This document shows positions 26,301-34,759 of a stretch of DNA of 44,990 nucleotides, in pieces. The stretch is from positions 1 through 44,990 of the forward strand of contig CAKTJC010000023.1 of assembly GCA_934567355.1 (NCBI GenBank), read 5' to 3'. The position numbers and the translations under genes were made by a program. The notes below the pieces were generated by a model. It was not told where the DNA came from. It did no database searches and worked only from the letters and a program-made list of their open reading frames with translations. The DNA comes from an uncultured Oscillospiraceae bacterium. Its GTDB lineage: Bacteria; Bacillota; Clostridia; Oscillospirales; Oscillospiraceae. The stretch's first letter is position 1; every line of letters starts with the position of its first letter.

Positions 26301-29300
26301 AGCCGGAACCCGTGTTCCCGTCTGCATTCTGAAGAGTGACCTGACCGCGAAGAGTGCCTATAACTCCAGCGAGCTGGAGCTAGTGGTTCCCGCCGACATT
26401 CCCGAGGTTGAGGTCAAGAAGGATCCCGTCCCCACACCGGTCTCCTACCCCGCCGCACCTGCGGAGGAGCGGGACATCACCGGCCTGACCGTTGTGGAGA
26501 AGGAGACGGACACGGCTTATGCCGATTTCCCCATCGCCTCCGCCGCCGGCATCAAGGTGGACGGTCAGCTGTACATCACCGCGCTGGTGAGTGCGAATAG
26601 TGAGGGCAGCTTCCCCTACAGCTACCTGTACTTCGGCACCAAGGCGCAGCTGGAAGAGCAGCTGAGCAAGGGCGGCGCGTTTGGCGTGGTGGCAGCCGTT
26701 GTCAACGGCCAGACCCAGCACTACCATTTCACTCTTTCCGCCGAGCAGGCGGACACCCGTATCCCCGTGTGCCTGCTGAAGGCCGACCTTACTGCTGAGA
26801 ATCCCTATAATGCCGCAGAGCTGGAGCTGGTGATCCCGGAGATCCCGGAGGAAACCGCCGAGGCTGCTCCGACAATTCCCGCTCTGCCCGATACCCTGAG
26901 CGAGGCGGGCATCAAGGTCATCAAGGTTGACGATGGCGCGGAATTCAAGATGTTTGCTGCCAGCAAGACCGGCATGGTCGTAGCGGGTGACAAGCTGCTG
27001 ATCCACTTCGAGACCACGAACACTTCCTATGATGCCCTTTACTTCGGCAGCAAAGAGGATGGCTTGAAGTCCCCCTATGTCCAGGGCGTCCAGAAGGATG
27101 GCGTCTGGGTATTCGAGTTTGAGCTGCCTGCCTCTTACCGGGGCGCGCAGAACCCCATCTGCCTGCGCAAGACCGACGGTACCTGGTACTCCAACAAGGA
27201 TCTGCTGATCTCCATTCCTGCCGATTCCGGCGACAGCGCCACGGTGAATGACGATGCGGGCGTCCAGATGTACCCCGTGGGTCAGTTCAGCCAGACCAGC
27301 TTTGCCGTCACCGCTTCCAGCGCCATGCTGCTGGGTGACCGGATTTATGTTACCATCACCGGCAAGATGGCCGAAAACGGAAAATATTCCGACAAGGTGG
27401 CCGGCATGCTGTACCTGGGCAGCCGGTACGATAAGGATAAGACCCCCTACATCACCGGCACCGTGAACGCCGACGGCACGACCACCTTCACCTTCACCGT
27501 CCCCGCCGATAAGCAGGGCACGTCTATCTGCGCAGTGGTGGGCTTTGCCGACGGAAGCTGGGATCCCACCAACCTGGACTTCTTCCTGAATATCCCCAAT
27601 TTCGGCAGAAGCTTTGACCTGAGCTACTACACCGACGGCGTGTATGATCTCTACGGCAACGCCTATGCCTACCTGGACAAGGCGGACAGAAGGAGCCTGC
27701 CCTTCGACGTCGGCTCGACCCTGACCGTCTCCGGCAACCAGATCACCATCAAGTGGGTCACCCGCGGCAACGATACCGATAAGCTTTACTTCGGCCTGCA
27801 GACCGATGACAAGGCGACCCGGGAGGCACAGTCCGTCCTTGCGGTTGACTGCACCGATAACCCGGATACGCCCGACTACAAGGTGTTCTATGTCACCCTG
27901 CCCAAGAGCGCTTTGGGCACCAGGATCCCCTTTGTGCGGCATTCCCGCCTGTGGTGGACGGATACCGACGGCTGGCTGGAGTCTCAGGACTATGTGATTT
28001 TCTCTGATTATCTCCCCAGAACCTCTGACAAGCCCGATGACGGCACCACCATCGACGATGCCGGCATGAAGATGCTCTCAGGCGGCAGTGAAGTGGAGCA
28101 GATGTTTGTTATCACCGCTTCCTCCGCTACCCTGAAGGGTGATACCATCACCTGCACCATCACCGGCAAACCTGCCGGGCGTAACAGCGGCACGGCGGAT
28201 AAGCTGTATCTGGGCAGCCGCGACGATGCAGACAAGAGTAATTTTATCGTTGGAACACTCAATGACGACGAAACCACCACCTTTGTCTTTGACGTCCCGG
28301 CTGAAAAGCAGGGAACCTCCATCCCCGTAGTGGTCAGCTTTACCGGCAGCGGCTGGGATACCACACAGGATTATTTCCTGAATATCCCCGATTTCGGCAC
28401 CAGCTTTGATTTGAGTTACTATACCGATGGTGTGTATGACCTCTACGGCAATTCCTACGCCGAACTGAGCCGGACGCAGAACAAGGCTTTCCCCGTGGAT
28501 AAGGGCTCTACCCTGTCCGTTGCCGGCAACAAGATCGTGATTAAGTGGGTGACCCGTACCGGCTCCTACGACAAGCTGTATTTCGGCTCCGCTTCTGATG
28601 ATGAGGAGACCCGGAATGCAGGCGCGGTGGAGATCGAGGATTACGCAGGGGAGGCAACCTGGAAGGTCTACACAGTCACCCTGCCCAAGAGCGCACTGAG
28701 CGCACGCATCCCCTTCGCCCGCCATTCGACCAAGTGGTACACGGCCACCAACGGCTGGCTGACCACCCAGGATTACCTGGTGCTGGCGAACCGCCTGCCC
28801 AAGCTCTCCGATACCCCCGATGTTCCCGTAGACCCCACCGATCCTACCGACCCCAGCGAGCCCAGCGGCGAGATCAGTGACGGCACCTACAACACCACCG
28901 GCGAAACCGGCGCATCCATGTTTAAGGTGGTCAAGGCTGTGCTGGATGCCAGCGGCGGCAAGTATAAGGTGACCCTGACTCTCAGCGGCACCGGCTATGA
29001 TTATCTGTGCCCCGGCACCGGTGCGGACGCTGAAGCGAATCAGAGCAAGTGGGCGCCTGCCAAGGTGGTCAACTGTACCATCAACGGCGAAACAAAGGAC
29101 TGGTACACCTACACCTTCGAGGTGGAGGACCCCACCAAGCCCATCCCTGTTGCATCCCACAGCAAGAAAAATAACCAGTGGTATGACCGTACCGTCACTC
29201 TGGATACTGCAAACCTGAAGAGAACTGCCAAGGACGGCAGCTACCAGGTCACTACCGAATGCGATGCGGCCATGTTCCGCATCATTGACGCCAAGCTGAA

Positions 29301-31410
29301 GATCGTCAACGGCCAGATCATGGCAGACATTACCCTGAGCGGCCAGGGCTACGACTATCTGTATCCCGGCACCGGCGCACAGGCGGATGCTGAAACAGAC
29401 AAGGCCAACTGGGCCCCCTTCCGTGTGAATGAGGATGGCAAGTATGTTTATACCATTCCCATTTCCGCACTGGATGAGTTTATTCCCATTGGCTCTCACA
29501 GCTCGGCGAAGAATCAGTGGTTTGACCGCAGCGTCAAGTTCCTGTCCAACTCCCTGGTGGCAATCGGCGGTACCGATCCCACGGATCCGACTACCCCGAC
29601 CACACCCACCGATCCCACGGATCCGACTACCCCGACTACGCCTACCGATCCCACCACGCCTACGACTCCGGTAACGCCCACCGATCCGACGGATCCCAGC
29701 GATCCCACGGAAGAGCCCACCGTGCCCTCTGAGCCCGATCTGGACGGTTCCACCACCGTGGTGGACAACTCCACCGGCCTGAAGGACGGCACTTATACCC
29801 CGGATGGCTTCTCCTTCTCCGGCGGCACCGGCAAGACCCGGATCGTATGCGATAAGATAATCGTGAAGGGCGGCAAGTCCTTTGCAGTGATCCGTTTCGT
29901 CAGCACCACCGGCAGTCCCTCTGCCTACAAGTACGTCAAGGCCTCTGGCGGCGTGTATTATCCCACGGCCAGCGGCGCCTTTACGATCCCTGTGGCGCTG
30001 AACAAGAACAACCGTATCCTTGGTATGACCACCAAGATGACTGCGGCACACGAGATCAAGTATATACTTTTTGTTCAGTTGAAGAACGCTAAACCCAGTG
30101 ATCCTACTGATCCTACTGACCCTACTGACCCGGATGATGGCGGCACGACGTCTGCGGTGGATAATTCCACCAACTTGAAGGACAAAGATGGCTACAAGCC
30201 TGACAGTGTTACCTCCTCTGGCGGTACAAATGGGACGAAAGTCATCTGTGACAAGGTGATCGTAAAGGGTGGCAAGTCCTATGCAGTGATCAAAATCGTT
30301 GATGCGTCCGGTAACGTGGTGGCGCATGAGTATGTTAAGGCCTCCGGTGGTAAGTATGACCCGGCAAGCAATGGGACATTTACGATCCCGGTTAAACTAA
30401 ATGCGGAAAACCGCATTCTCGCGAAGCCGGTGGGAGAAGATGCTGACGAGGTTGAATACAAGATTAACATAAAGGTAAAAGGAGCCTCTTCCGGCGGTAG
30501 TAGCACTCAGACTGAGGAAGAGAAAGAGGAAGACGATCCTGATTCCAAGCTGGATAAGCAGGCACCGGAGATCCTGGGCCTGGAATTCAAGGAGCTTATC
30601 GCAACGCCCGGTGCCCGTTACCTCAAACTCTTCCAGTATGACCAGGGTGTTGTCCTGGCAGAGGTGGATCTGCGGCGGGATACCGTCCTGGATACCGACG
30701 AGGCCATTGAAGAACTGGCGCAGGCCGATAAGGCTGCCAAGGAAGCCCAGGGCGAGACTGCCGACGTGCAGTCCGATGAGCCGACAGACAACGCACAGAT
30801 CACTGCGGACTACATCGCGGAGCTTTATCAGAAGGATATTCTGAAATATCTGCTGGTGCCCGAGGATGTGGAGCTGCCCGCCGGCCTGGAAAAGCAGTAT
30901 CTGATCGTCCATGTGCCTGCCTCCAATGTCTACCTGATGGATGAAGATCTGGGCGATACCCTGAAGGCGCTGGACGTGCTGAATTCCGTCACCATCCTCG
31001 GCTCCGACGCATGCGAAGACGATGTGATCCAGGAGCTGCTGGAGAGCGGCGAAGCCGTCTACGGCGGCACCTGGGAGAAGCCGGACTACCGTACCCTGAT
31101 CCGTGCAAAGATGGGCATGGGCCTGATGAGCTCCGATCTGCTGCCTCTGAGTGAGGAGACCCTGAAGGAGCGCAAGGAGGACATCCCACAGCGCGAAGCA
31201 CTGACCGCAGTGGAGTACCGCGACCGCATGACCAAGCTGACCGAGCGCTTCGCCGTCCTGGGTGTTCCCATGCTGGTGGATCGCGCTGCCGATGAGCCCA
31301 CAGCCAAGGGCCAGGCCGCGTGGCTGAAGCTCTATGGCCTGCTGTACGGCAAGGAAACGCAAGCCAATAAGCTCTACGACGCTGCCATTGCGAAGGAGGA
31401 GAAAGCATGA
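23353..31410 (+). CDS. Giant secreted repeat protein, B12-riboswitch controlled
   Basis: 2,685 residues. AGGAGG lies nine bases before the ATG. Signal peptide 1-27 (cleavage after LPAAA); acidic Pro/Thr/Glu linker about 30-120. Then one divergent and six closely similar modules of about 148 residues (starting near 127, 281, 437, 583, 731, 881 and 1031), each with YPAAP..EQDVSG, a YLYFG motif, and a final VPVCIL-type strand. Next are related modules about 1177-2070, with the duplicated pair SYYTDGVYDLYGN near 1424 and 1689 and YDYL.PGTG/NQWYDR modules near 1841 and 1961. A TDPTTP linker (about 2074-2130), two VKGGKS modules (2142 and 2267) and a charged linker follow. The C-terminal domain (about 2395-2685) resembles the N-terminal half of the next gene's binding protein. 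No LPxTG, membrane anchor or lipobox. The modules look like small beta-sandwiches and recall NEAT-type ligand-capture domains (inference). Likely role: surface capture of corrinoids for the following ABC importer. Confidence 0.85.
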   Translation: MSNLRTRILALLLAVSMLVGYVLPAAAEEYQPGTEITGEVEPTPAPEEPATEPPTEAPTQAPTEPATEAPTQEVTEAPTAETDPVETEPEETDPEETNPEETEPEETEPEETEPEEEEKEAPYPEPVLYFAAPAEESLVYGMNVVNPGTSDICWDFPVSSATAVRCGGTLFATLRVPTFSPYRYLYFGSQAALEERMSQGGAFPVAEGVLNNGERVFHFTIGTADNSRITVCLIAPDATQESGYLLKEQELTIPSVPVADLALYADDTDETAVASGFHAVEYPAAPEEEQDVSGKLFVAEQGTNNICSIFKIEKATAVKDENNIYVTVYVTPPARTILTYDYLYFGDLTALREQLEAGGGLDVVGSESVELEGLGDRQVFHFTLPATAAGTRVPVCILKSDLTASAPYNSSELELVVPADIQEVEVKKDPVPTPVSYPAAPFSEQDVSGQLFVAKQGVDTVYTMFNVSTATAVKDDKNIYVTIQVNPAASGAFTYSYLYFGTRTDLIAQLDAGGEFDVVAGVNGSATQSYHFTLPLSAEGTCVPVCILKGDLTAKSPYNSSELELIVPEIPEGKITPVPTPVSYPAAPFDEEGVTGKLFVAKQGVDTVYTMFNVSTATAVKDDKNIYVTIQVNPAASGAFTYSYLYFGTKTELEAQLKVDGPFDVVGGVNGADTQSYHFTLPLSTEGTRVPVCILKGDLTAKSPYNSSELELVVPEIAEGKITPVPTPVTYPDAPGEEQDLTGKLFVAKADAPTTVYSMFKVSTATAVKDDKNIYVTIQVNPAASGAFTYSYLYFGTKTELEAQLKINGPFDVVGGVNGTATQSYHFTLPLNAEGTNVPVCILKSDLTAKSAYNSSELELVVPADIPEVEVKKDPVPTPVSYPAAPADEQDVSGKLFVAKQGADAIYPMFKIETATAIKDENLIYVTVQVNKAASGAFTYSYLYFGTRTALVEQLDAGGEFGVVAGVAGSDTQAYHFTLPLSAAGTRVPVCILKSDLTAKSAYNSSELELVVPADIPEVEVKKDPVPTPVSYPAAPAEERDITGLTVVEKETDTAYADFPIASAAGIKVDGQLYITALVSANSEGSFPYSYLYFGTKAQLEEQLSKGGAFGVVAAVVNGQTQHYHFTLSAEQADTRIPVCLLKADLTAENPYNAAELELVIPEIPEETAEAAPTIPALPDTLSEAGIKVIKVDDGAEFKMFAASKTGMVVAGDKLLIHFETTNTSYDALYFGSKEDGLKSPYVQGVQKDGVWVFEFELPASYRGAQNPICLRKTDGTWYSNKDLLISIPADSGDSATVNDDAGVQMYPVGQFSQTSFAVTASSAMLLGDRIYVTITGKMAENGKYSDKVAGMLYLGSRYDKDKTPYITGTVNADGTTTFTFTVPADKQGTSICAVVGFADGSWDPTNLDFFLNIPNFGRSFDLSYYTDGVYDLYGNAYAYLDKADRRSLPFDVGSTLTVSGNQITIKWVTRGNDTDKLYFGLQTDDKATREAQSVLAVDCTDNPDTPDYKVFYVTLPKSALGTRIPFVRHSRLWWTDTDGWLESQDYVIFSDYLPRTSDKPDDGTTIDDAGMKMLSGGSEVEQMFVITASSATLKGDTITCTITGKPAGRNSGTADKLYLGSRDDADKSNFIVGTLNDDETTTFVFDVPAEKQGTSIPVVVSFTGSGWDTTQDYFLNIPDFGTSFDLSYYTDGVYDLYGNSYAELSRTQNKAFPVDKGSTLSVAGNKIVIKWVTRTGSYDKLYFGSASDDEETRNAGAVEIEDYAGEATWKVYTVTLPKSALSARIPFARHSTKWYTATNGWLTTQDYLVLANRLPKLSDTPDVPVDPTDPTDPSEPSGEISDGTYNTTGETGASMFKVVKAVLDASGGKYKVTLTLSGTGYDYLCPGTGADAEANQSKWAPAKVVNCTINGETKDWYTYTFEVEDPTKPIPVASHSKKNNQWYDRTVTLDTANLKRTAKDGSYQVTTECDAAMFRIIDAKLKIVNGQIMADITLSGQGYDYLYPGTGAQADAETDKANWAPFRVNEDGKYVYTIPISALDEFIPIGSHSSAKNQWFDRSVKFLSNSLVAIGGTDPTDPTTPTTPTDPTDPTTPTTPTDPTTPTTPVTPTDPTDPSDPTEEPTVPSEPDLDGSTTVVDNSTGLKDGTYTPDGFSFSGGTGKTRIVCDKIIVKGGKSFAVIRFVSTTGSPSAYKYVKASGGVYYPTASGAFTIPVALNKNNRILGMTTKMTAAHEIKYILFVQLKNAKPSDPTDPTDPTDPDDGGTTSAVDNSTNLKDKDGYKPDSVTSSGGTNGTKVICDKVIVKGGKSYAVIKIVDASGNVVAHEYVKASGGKYDPASNGTFTIPVKLNAENRILAKPVGEDADEVEYKINIKVKGASSGGSSTQTEEEKEEDDPDSKLDKQAPEILGLEFKELIATPGARYLKLFQYDQGVVLAEVDLRRDTVLDTDEAIEELAQADKAAKEAQGETADVQSDEPTDNAQITADYIAELYQKDILKYLLVPEDVELPAGLEKQYLIVHVPASNVYLMDEDLGDTLKALDVLNSVTILGSDACEDDVIQELLESGEAVYGGTWEKPDYRTLIRAKMGMGLMSSDLLPLSEETLKERKEDIPQREALTAVEYRDRMTKLTERFAVLGVPMLVDRAADEPTAKGQAAWLKLYGLLYGKETQANKLYDAAIAKEEKA
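24196..26880 (+). repeat. Six tandem ~445-bp coding repeats
   Basis: Units begin near 24196, 24661, 25101, 25543, 25993 and 26443 at 440-465 bp spacing. The middle units share long near-identical DNA stretches (for example around AAGAACATCTACGTCACCAT). This suggests recent duplication or gene conversion and likely copy-number variation between strains. The outer units are more diverged. Confidence 0.85.
29569..29712 (+). repeat. Thr-Asp-Pro/Thr-Pro linker repeats
   Basis: Short tandem units of CCCACGGATCCGACTACC type encode T-D-P-T-D-P-T-T-P spacers between module 14 and the VKGGKS modules of the giant protein. A shorter version lies near 30094-30140 and another near 28830. Confidence 0.8.
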
Positions 31411-32561
31411 AGAATTACATGAAGCGGGCGATTGCGCTGCTGCTGGTGCTTGCCATGCAGTGCGCCCTCTTCGGCGGGGGCTGGGCTACGACCCAGGCCT
31501 CGGCTGACGCCCCACTTACCAAAGCACCTGAGATCCCCGGCCTGACCTTTGTTGAGAAGACGGAACTGACCTATGCCCAGTGCTTCAGCCTTTTCCGCTA
31601 CGAAGGCGGATATACCCTGATCTCCGTTCAGGATGACGGTGAATTCCTGGTCGTCCCCGAGGACGGCCAGGTGCCGGACGGCCTGGATGACTCCATCGTG
31701 GTGCTTCAGCAGCCCATGAACCGGATGTATTTGGCCGCCACCTCGGCAATGGCGCTGTTTGCAGCCATCGACGCAGTGGACAGCATCCGACTCACCGGCA
31801 CCAGGGCCTCCGGCTGGTATGTAGATGCCGCTATCGAGGCGCTGGAGTCCGGCTCAATGCTCTTCTCCGGCAAGTACAGCGAACCGGACTACGAGCTGAT
31901 GATCGGCGAGGACTGCGACCTGGCCATTGAGTCCACCATGATCCATCATACCCCCAAGGTTCGTGAGATGATCCAGGACCTGGGCATTCCCGTCATGATC
32001 GACTGCTCCAGCTATGAGCCCCACCCCCTGGGCCGAACCGAGTGGGTCAAGCTCTACGCAGCAATCGTCGGCAAGGAAGCCGAAGCGGAAGCGTTCATGG
32101 AAAAGCAGAGTGCACTGGCCAATTTCGAGGATACCGGCAAGACCATCGCCTTCTTCTATATCAACACCGATGGCTCCGTGGTGATCCGCAAGCCCACCGA
32201 TTACATCCCTAAAATGCTCTCTCTGGCGGGCGGCCATTACGTCTATGAGCATCTGGCAGATGATGAGAAGGCAAGCTCCGTTTCCTCCGTGACCATGGAA
32301 GATTTCTATAACACGGCAGTGGATGCCGATATGCTGATCTACAATGCAGCCATTGTGGCACCCATCTCCTCGATTGATGAGCTGATCGCAAAGGACAGCC
32401 TGTTCGCTGACTTCAAGGCGGTGAAAGAGGGCAACGTCTGGTGCACCGGCAAGTCCTATTTCCAGGCGACGGATACCGTGGGCGAAATGATCCGTGATGT
32501 TCATACGGCCCTGACCGGCGGCGACGAGAGCCAGATGACCTTCCTGTACCGGGTGTTCTGA
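31407..32561 (+). CDS. Periplasmic-binding-type protein for the FecCD importer (BtuF-like fold)
   Basis: 384 residues. The start overlaps the giant gene's stop by four bases (ATGA). The signal-like N-terminus MKNYMKRAIALLLVLAMQC has no proper lipobox (AMQC), so it may be cleaved after QASA near residue 34 or kept as a membrane anchor. The mature part has an N-lobe (about 40-195: PEIPGLTFVEKTELTYAQCF, LVVPEDGQVP, NRMYLA, SIRLTG, EALESG, GKYSEPDYELMI), a linking helix, and a C-lobe (about 225-384: KTIAFFYINTDGSVVIRKPTDYIPKMLSLAGG). This fits the type III (helical backbone) binding fold of B12/siderophore/heme systems. The N-lobe resembles the end of the giant protein. It likely presents the ligand to the permease. 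Confidence 0.82.
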   Translation: MKNYMKRAIALLLVLAMQCALFGGGWATTQASADAPLTKAPEIPGLTFVEKTELTYAQCFSLFRYEGGYTLISVQDDGEFLVVPEDGQVPDGLDDSIVVLQQPMNRMYLAATSAMALFAAIDAVDSIRLTGTRASGWYVDAAIEALESGSMLFSGKYSEPDYELMIGEDCDLAIESTMIHHTPKVREMIQDLGIPVMIDCSSYEPHPLGRTEWVKLYAAIVGKEAEAEAFMEKQSALANFEDTGKTIAFFYINTDGSVVIRKPTDYIPKMLSLAGGHYVYEHLADDEKASSVSSVTMEDFYNTAVDADMLIYNAAIVAPISSIDELIAKDSLFADFKAVKEGNVWCTGKSYFQATDTVGEMIRDVHTALTGGDESQMTFLYRVF

Positions 32562-32562
32562 G

Positions 32563-33639
32563 ATGATCAAACGCAATTCTGTCGATATGTCTGCGGCGTA
32601 TGCCGCAGACTATCGGGGGATCAACGCGCGCCGCAGAGCGCGCTACGCGCTGGTGTTTCTTCTGCTGGCTGCGGCTTTCTGCACCATTACCGTGCTGAAT
32701 ATCAATATTGGCAATGTGCCGATCCCGGTAAAAACCATCATCAAGATCATTTTTACCAAAACCGGCACAGCCAAAGAAGTGAACATCATCTGGAAGATTC
32801 GGCTTCCCCGTATCCTGATGGCGGCGCTGCTGGGCGGCGCGCTGTCTCTGTCCGGTTTCCTGCTGCAGACCTTCTTTGAAAATCCCATTGCAGGACCCTT
32901 TGTGCTGGGTATTTCCAGCAGCGCCAAAATGGCGGTGGCTTTCACCATGATCGGACTGATCGAGATGTTCGGAAGCGTTTCCTCCTATGCGCTGATCGGC
33001 GCGGCCTTTATCGGCTCGCTTATTTCAGTGGGCTTTATCCTGCTGTTTTCCAGACGCATCCGCGGCATGTCCACACTGCTGGTTGCGGGCATTATGATCG
33101 GCTATATCTGCACGGCGATCACGGATTTTGCCGTGACCTTTGCGGCGGATTCCGATATCATCAACTTGCACAATTGGTCAAAGGGCAGCTTTTCCGGTAC
33201 GAATTGGAGTAATGTGGGCGTAGCGGGAATCGTAGTAGGCATCACCTCGGTGATCACATTCTTTATGGCAAAGCCCATCAGTGCCTATCAGCTGGGCGAG
33301 AGCTATGCTCAGAGCATGGGTGTGAACATCAAGGTGTTCCGCACGGCGCTGATCATTCTGTCCAGTGTCCTTTCGGCAACGGTCACGGCTTTTGCAGGCC
33401 CGATTTCCTTTGTGGGCATTGCGGTGCCCTTCCTGGTCAAGCGGTTCCTGAATACCTCCAAGCCCCTGGTGGTCATCCCGGCTACCTTCCTGGGCGGCGG
33501 TGTATTCTGCATGCTGTGTGACCTGATCGCCCGCACAGCCTTCCCGCCCACGGAACTGAACATCAGCACGGTCACGTCCCTTTTTGGCGCGCCCATTGTG
33601 ATTTATATGATGCTGCACAGGAAAGGACGGCGGGATTAA
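32563..33639 (+). CDS. FecCD-family ABC permease (BtuC-like)
   Basis: 358 residues, about ten membrane helices. Family blocks: NIIWKIRLPRILMAALLGGALSLSG (the R-LPR block), LLQTFFENPIAGPFVLGISSSAK, LLVAGIMIGYICTA, AYQLGESYAQSMGVNIK (ATPase-coupling loop) and AFAGPISFVGIAVPFLVKRFL. FecCD permeases import vitamin B12, heme or ferric siderophores; the upstream B12 riboswitch favours a corrinoid. Starts one base after the binding-protein stop and ends one base before the ATPase gene. Confidence 0.92.
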   Translation: MIKRNSVDMSAAYAADYRGINARRRARYALVFLLLAAAFCTITVLNINIGNVPIPVKTIIKIIFTKTGTAKEVNIIWKIRLPRILMAALLGGALSLSGFLLQTFFENPIAGPFVLGISSSAKMAVAFTMIGLIEMFGSVSSYALIGAAFIGSLISVGFILLFSRRIRGMSTLLVAGIMIGYICTAITDFAVTFAADSDIINLHNWSKGSFSGTNWSNVGVAGIVVGITSVITFFMAKPISAYQLGESYAQSMGVNIKVFRTALIILSSVLSATVTAFAGPISFVGIAVPFLVKRFLNTSKPLVVIPATFLGGGVFCMLCDLIARTAFPPTELNISTVTSLFGAPIVIYMMLHRKGRRD

Positions 33640-33640
33640 G

Positions 33641-34759
33641 ATGGCAGAAACCTATTTTGAAACCCGCAGCCTTACCATTGGCTACCATGGCACGCCGGTC
33701 ATCCGGGATATTTCCCTGAAGATCCGCAAGGGTGAGATCGTCGCCCTGATCGGCCCGAACGGTGCGGGCAAATCTACCTTTCTGAAAACGGTTGTCCGGG
33801 ATCTTCCAATTATTTCCGGTGAGGTGCTGCTGGAGGGAAGACCGATTCAGTCCTATTCCTACCATGATCTTTCCAAAATCATGGCTGTCATTCTGACAGA
33901 GCGGATCAAGGTAGAGCTGACCACCTGCCGGGATATTGTGGCCACCGGCCGCTACCCCTATACCGGCCGCCTGGGTGTTCTGCGCCCGGAGGACGAGAAA
34001 GCGGTGGACGAAGCCATGGAGACGGTGCACGCCCTCGACCTGAGCGAGCGCGACTTCACTGCCATCAGTGACGGACAGCGGCAGCGGATCCTGCTGGCCC
34101 GAGCCATCTGCCAGGAGCCGGAGCTGATTTTGCTGGATGAGCCTACCTCCTTCCTGGATGTGCGGCACAAGCTGGATCTGCTCTCTATTCTCACCCGCAT
34201 GGCGCGGAAGAAAAACATCACCGTGATCATGTCCCTTCACGAGATCGACCTGGCGGAGAAGGTGGCAGATAAGATCATCACCGTCAAGGGAGATACGCTC
34301 TTCGGCTGCGGTGCGCCTGCTGAAATCTTTGATGAAGACAGGATCCGCCGGCTGTACGACATTGAAAACGGCTTCTTTGACCCCCTCTTCGGCAGTATTG
34401 AGCTGAAAAAGCCCAGCGGGGAAACGCCTGAGGTGTTTGTCCTGGCCGGGGCAGGGGAGGGGATCGAGGTATACCGGCAGCTTCAGCGGGAGAACATCCC
34501 CTTTGCCACCGGTATCCTGTATGACAACGACCTGGATTACCGCCTGGCGCGTCTGCTGGCGGCGGCGGTTTTTTCTGTCCCGGCTTTTGCAGAGATCACC
34601 CAGGCAGACTATGGCAGGGCGCTGGAAGCCATGCGCCGCTGCAAAAAAGTTATTCTGGCGGGAACACGTTCTCAGATTCCCAACGCCCCGCTGCTGGAAA
34701 AGGCGAGGGAACTGGATATCCCCGTCCTGAACGGATTGCGGGAGGAGGCGGCGCTGTGA
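33641..34759 (+). CDS. FecE/BtuD-type ABC ATPase with C-terminal extension
   Basis: 372 residues. ATPase core about 1-250: Walker A GPNGAGKST near residues 38-46, Q-loop region near AVILTERIK (no obvious Q), signature ISDGQRQRILLARA (LSGGQ altered to ISDGQ), Walker B LILLDEPTSFLD and the H-loop SLHEIDLAEK. A further ~115 residues (about 255-372) form a separate alpha/beta segment starting EVFVLAGAGEGIEVYRQL and containing KVILAGTRSQIPN near its end; its role is unknown. Ends by overlapping cbiL by four bases. Energises the FecCD permease. Confidence 0.9.
   Translation: MAETYFETRSLTIGYHGTPVIRDISLKIRKGEIVALIGPNGAGKSTFLKTVVRDLPIISGEVLLEGRPIQSYSYHDLSKIMAVILTERIKVELTTCRDIVATGRYPYTGRLGVLRPEDEKAVDEAMETVHALDLSERDFTAISDGQRQRILLARAICQEPELILLDEPTSFLDVRHKLDLLSILTRMARKKNITVIMSLHEIDLAEKVADKIITVKGDTLFGCGAPAEIFDEDRIRRLYDIENGFFDPLFGSIELKKPSGETPEVFVLAGAGEGIEVYRQLQRENIPFATGILYDNDLDYRLARLLAAAVFSVPAFAEITQADYGRALEAMRRCKKVILAGTRSQIPNAPLLEKARELDIPVLNGLREEAAL

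Noticed and set aside
24196..26880. Regular repeats suggesting a CRISPR array
   Set aside because: Units are ~445 bp, coding and protein-repeat phased; no 20-40 bp repeat/spacer alternation and no cas genes.
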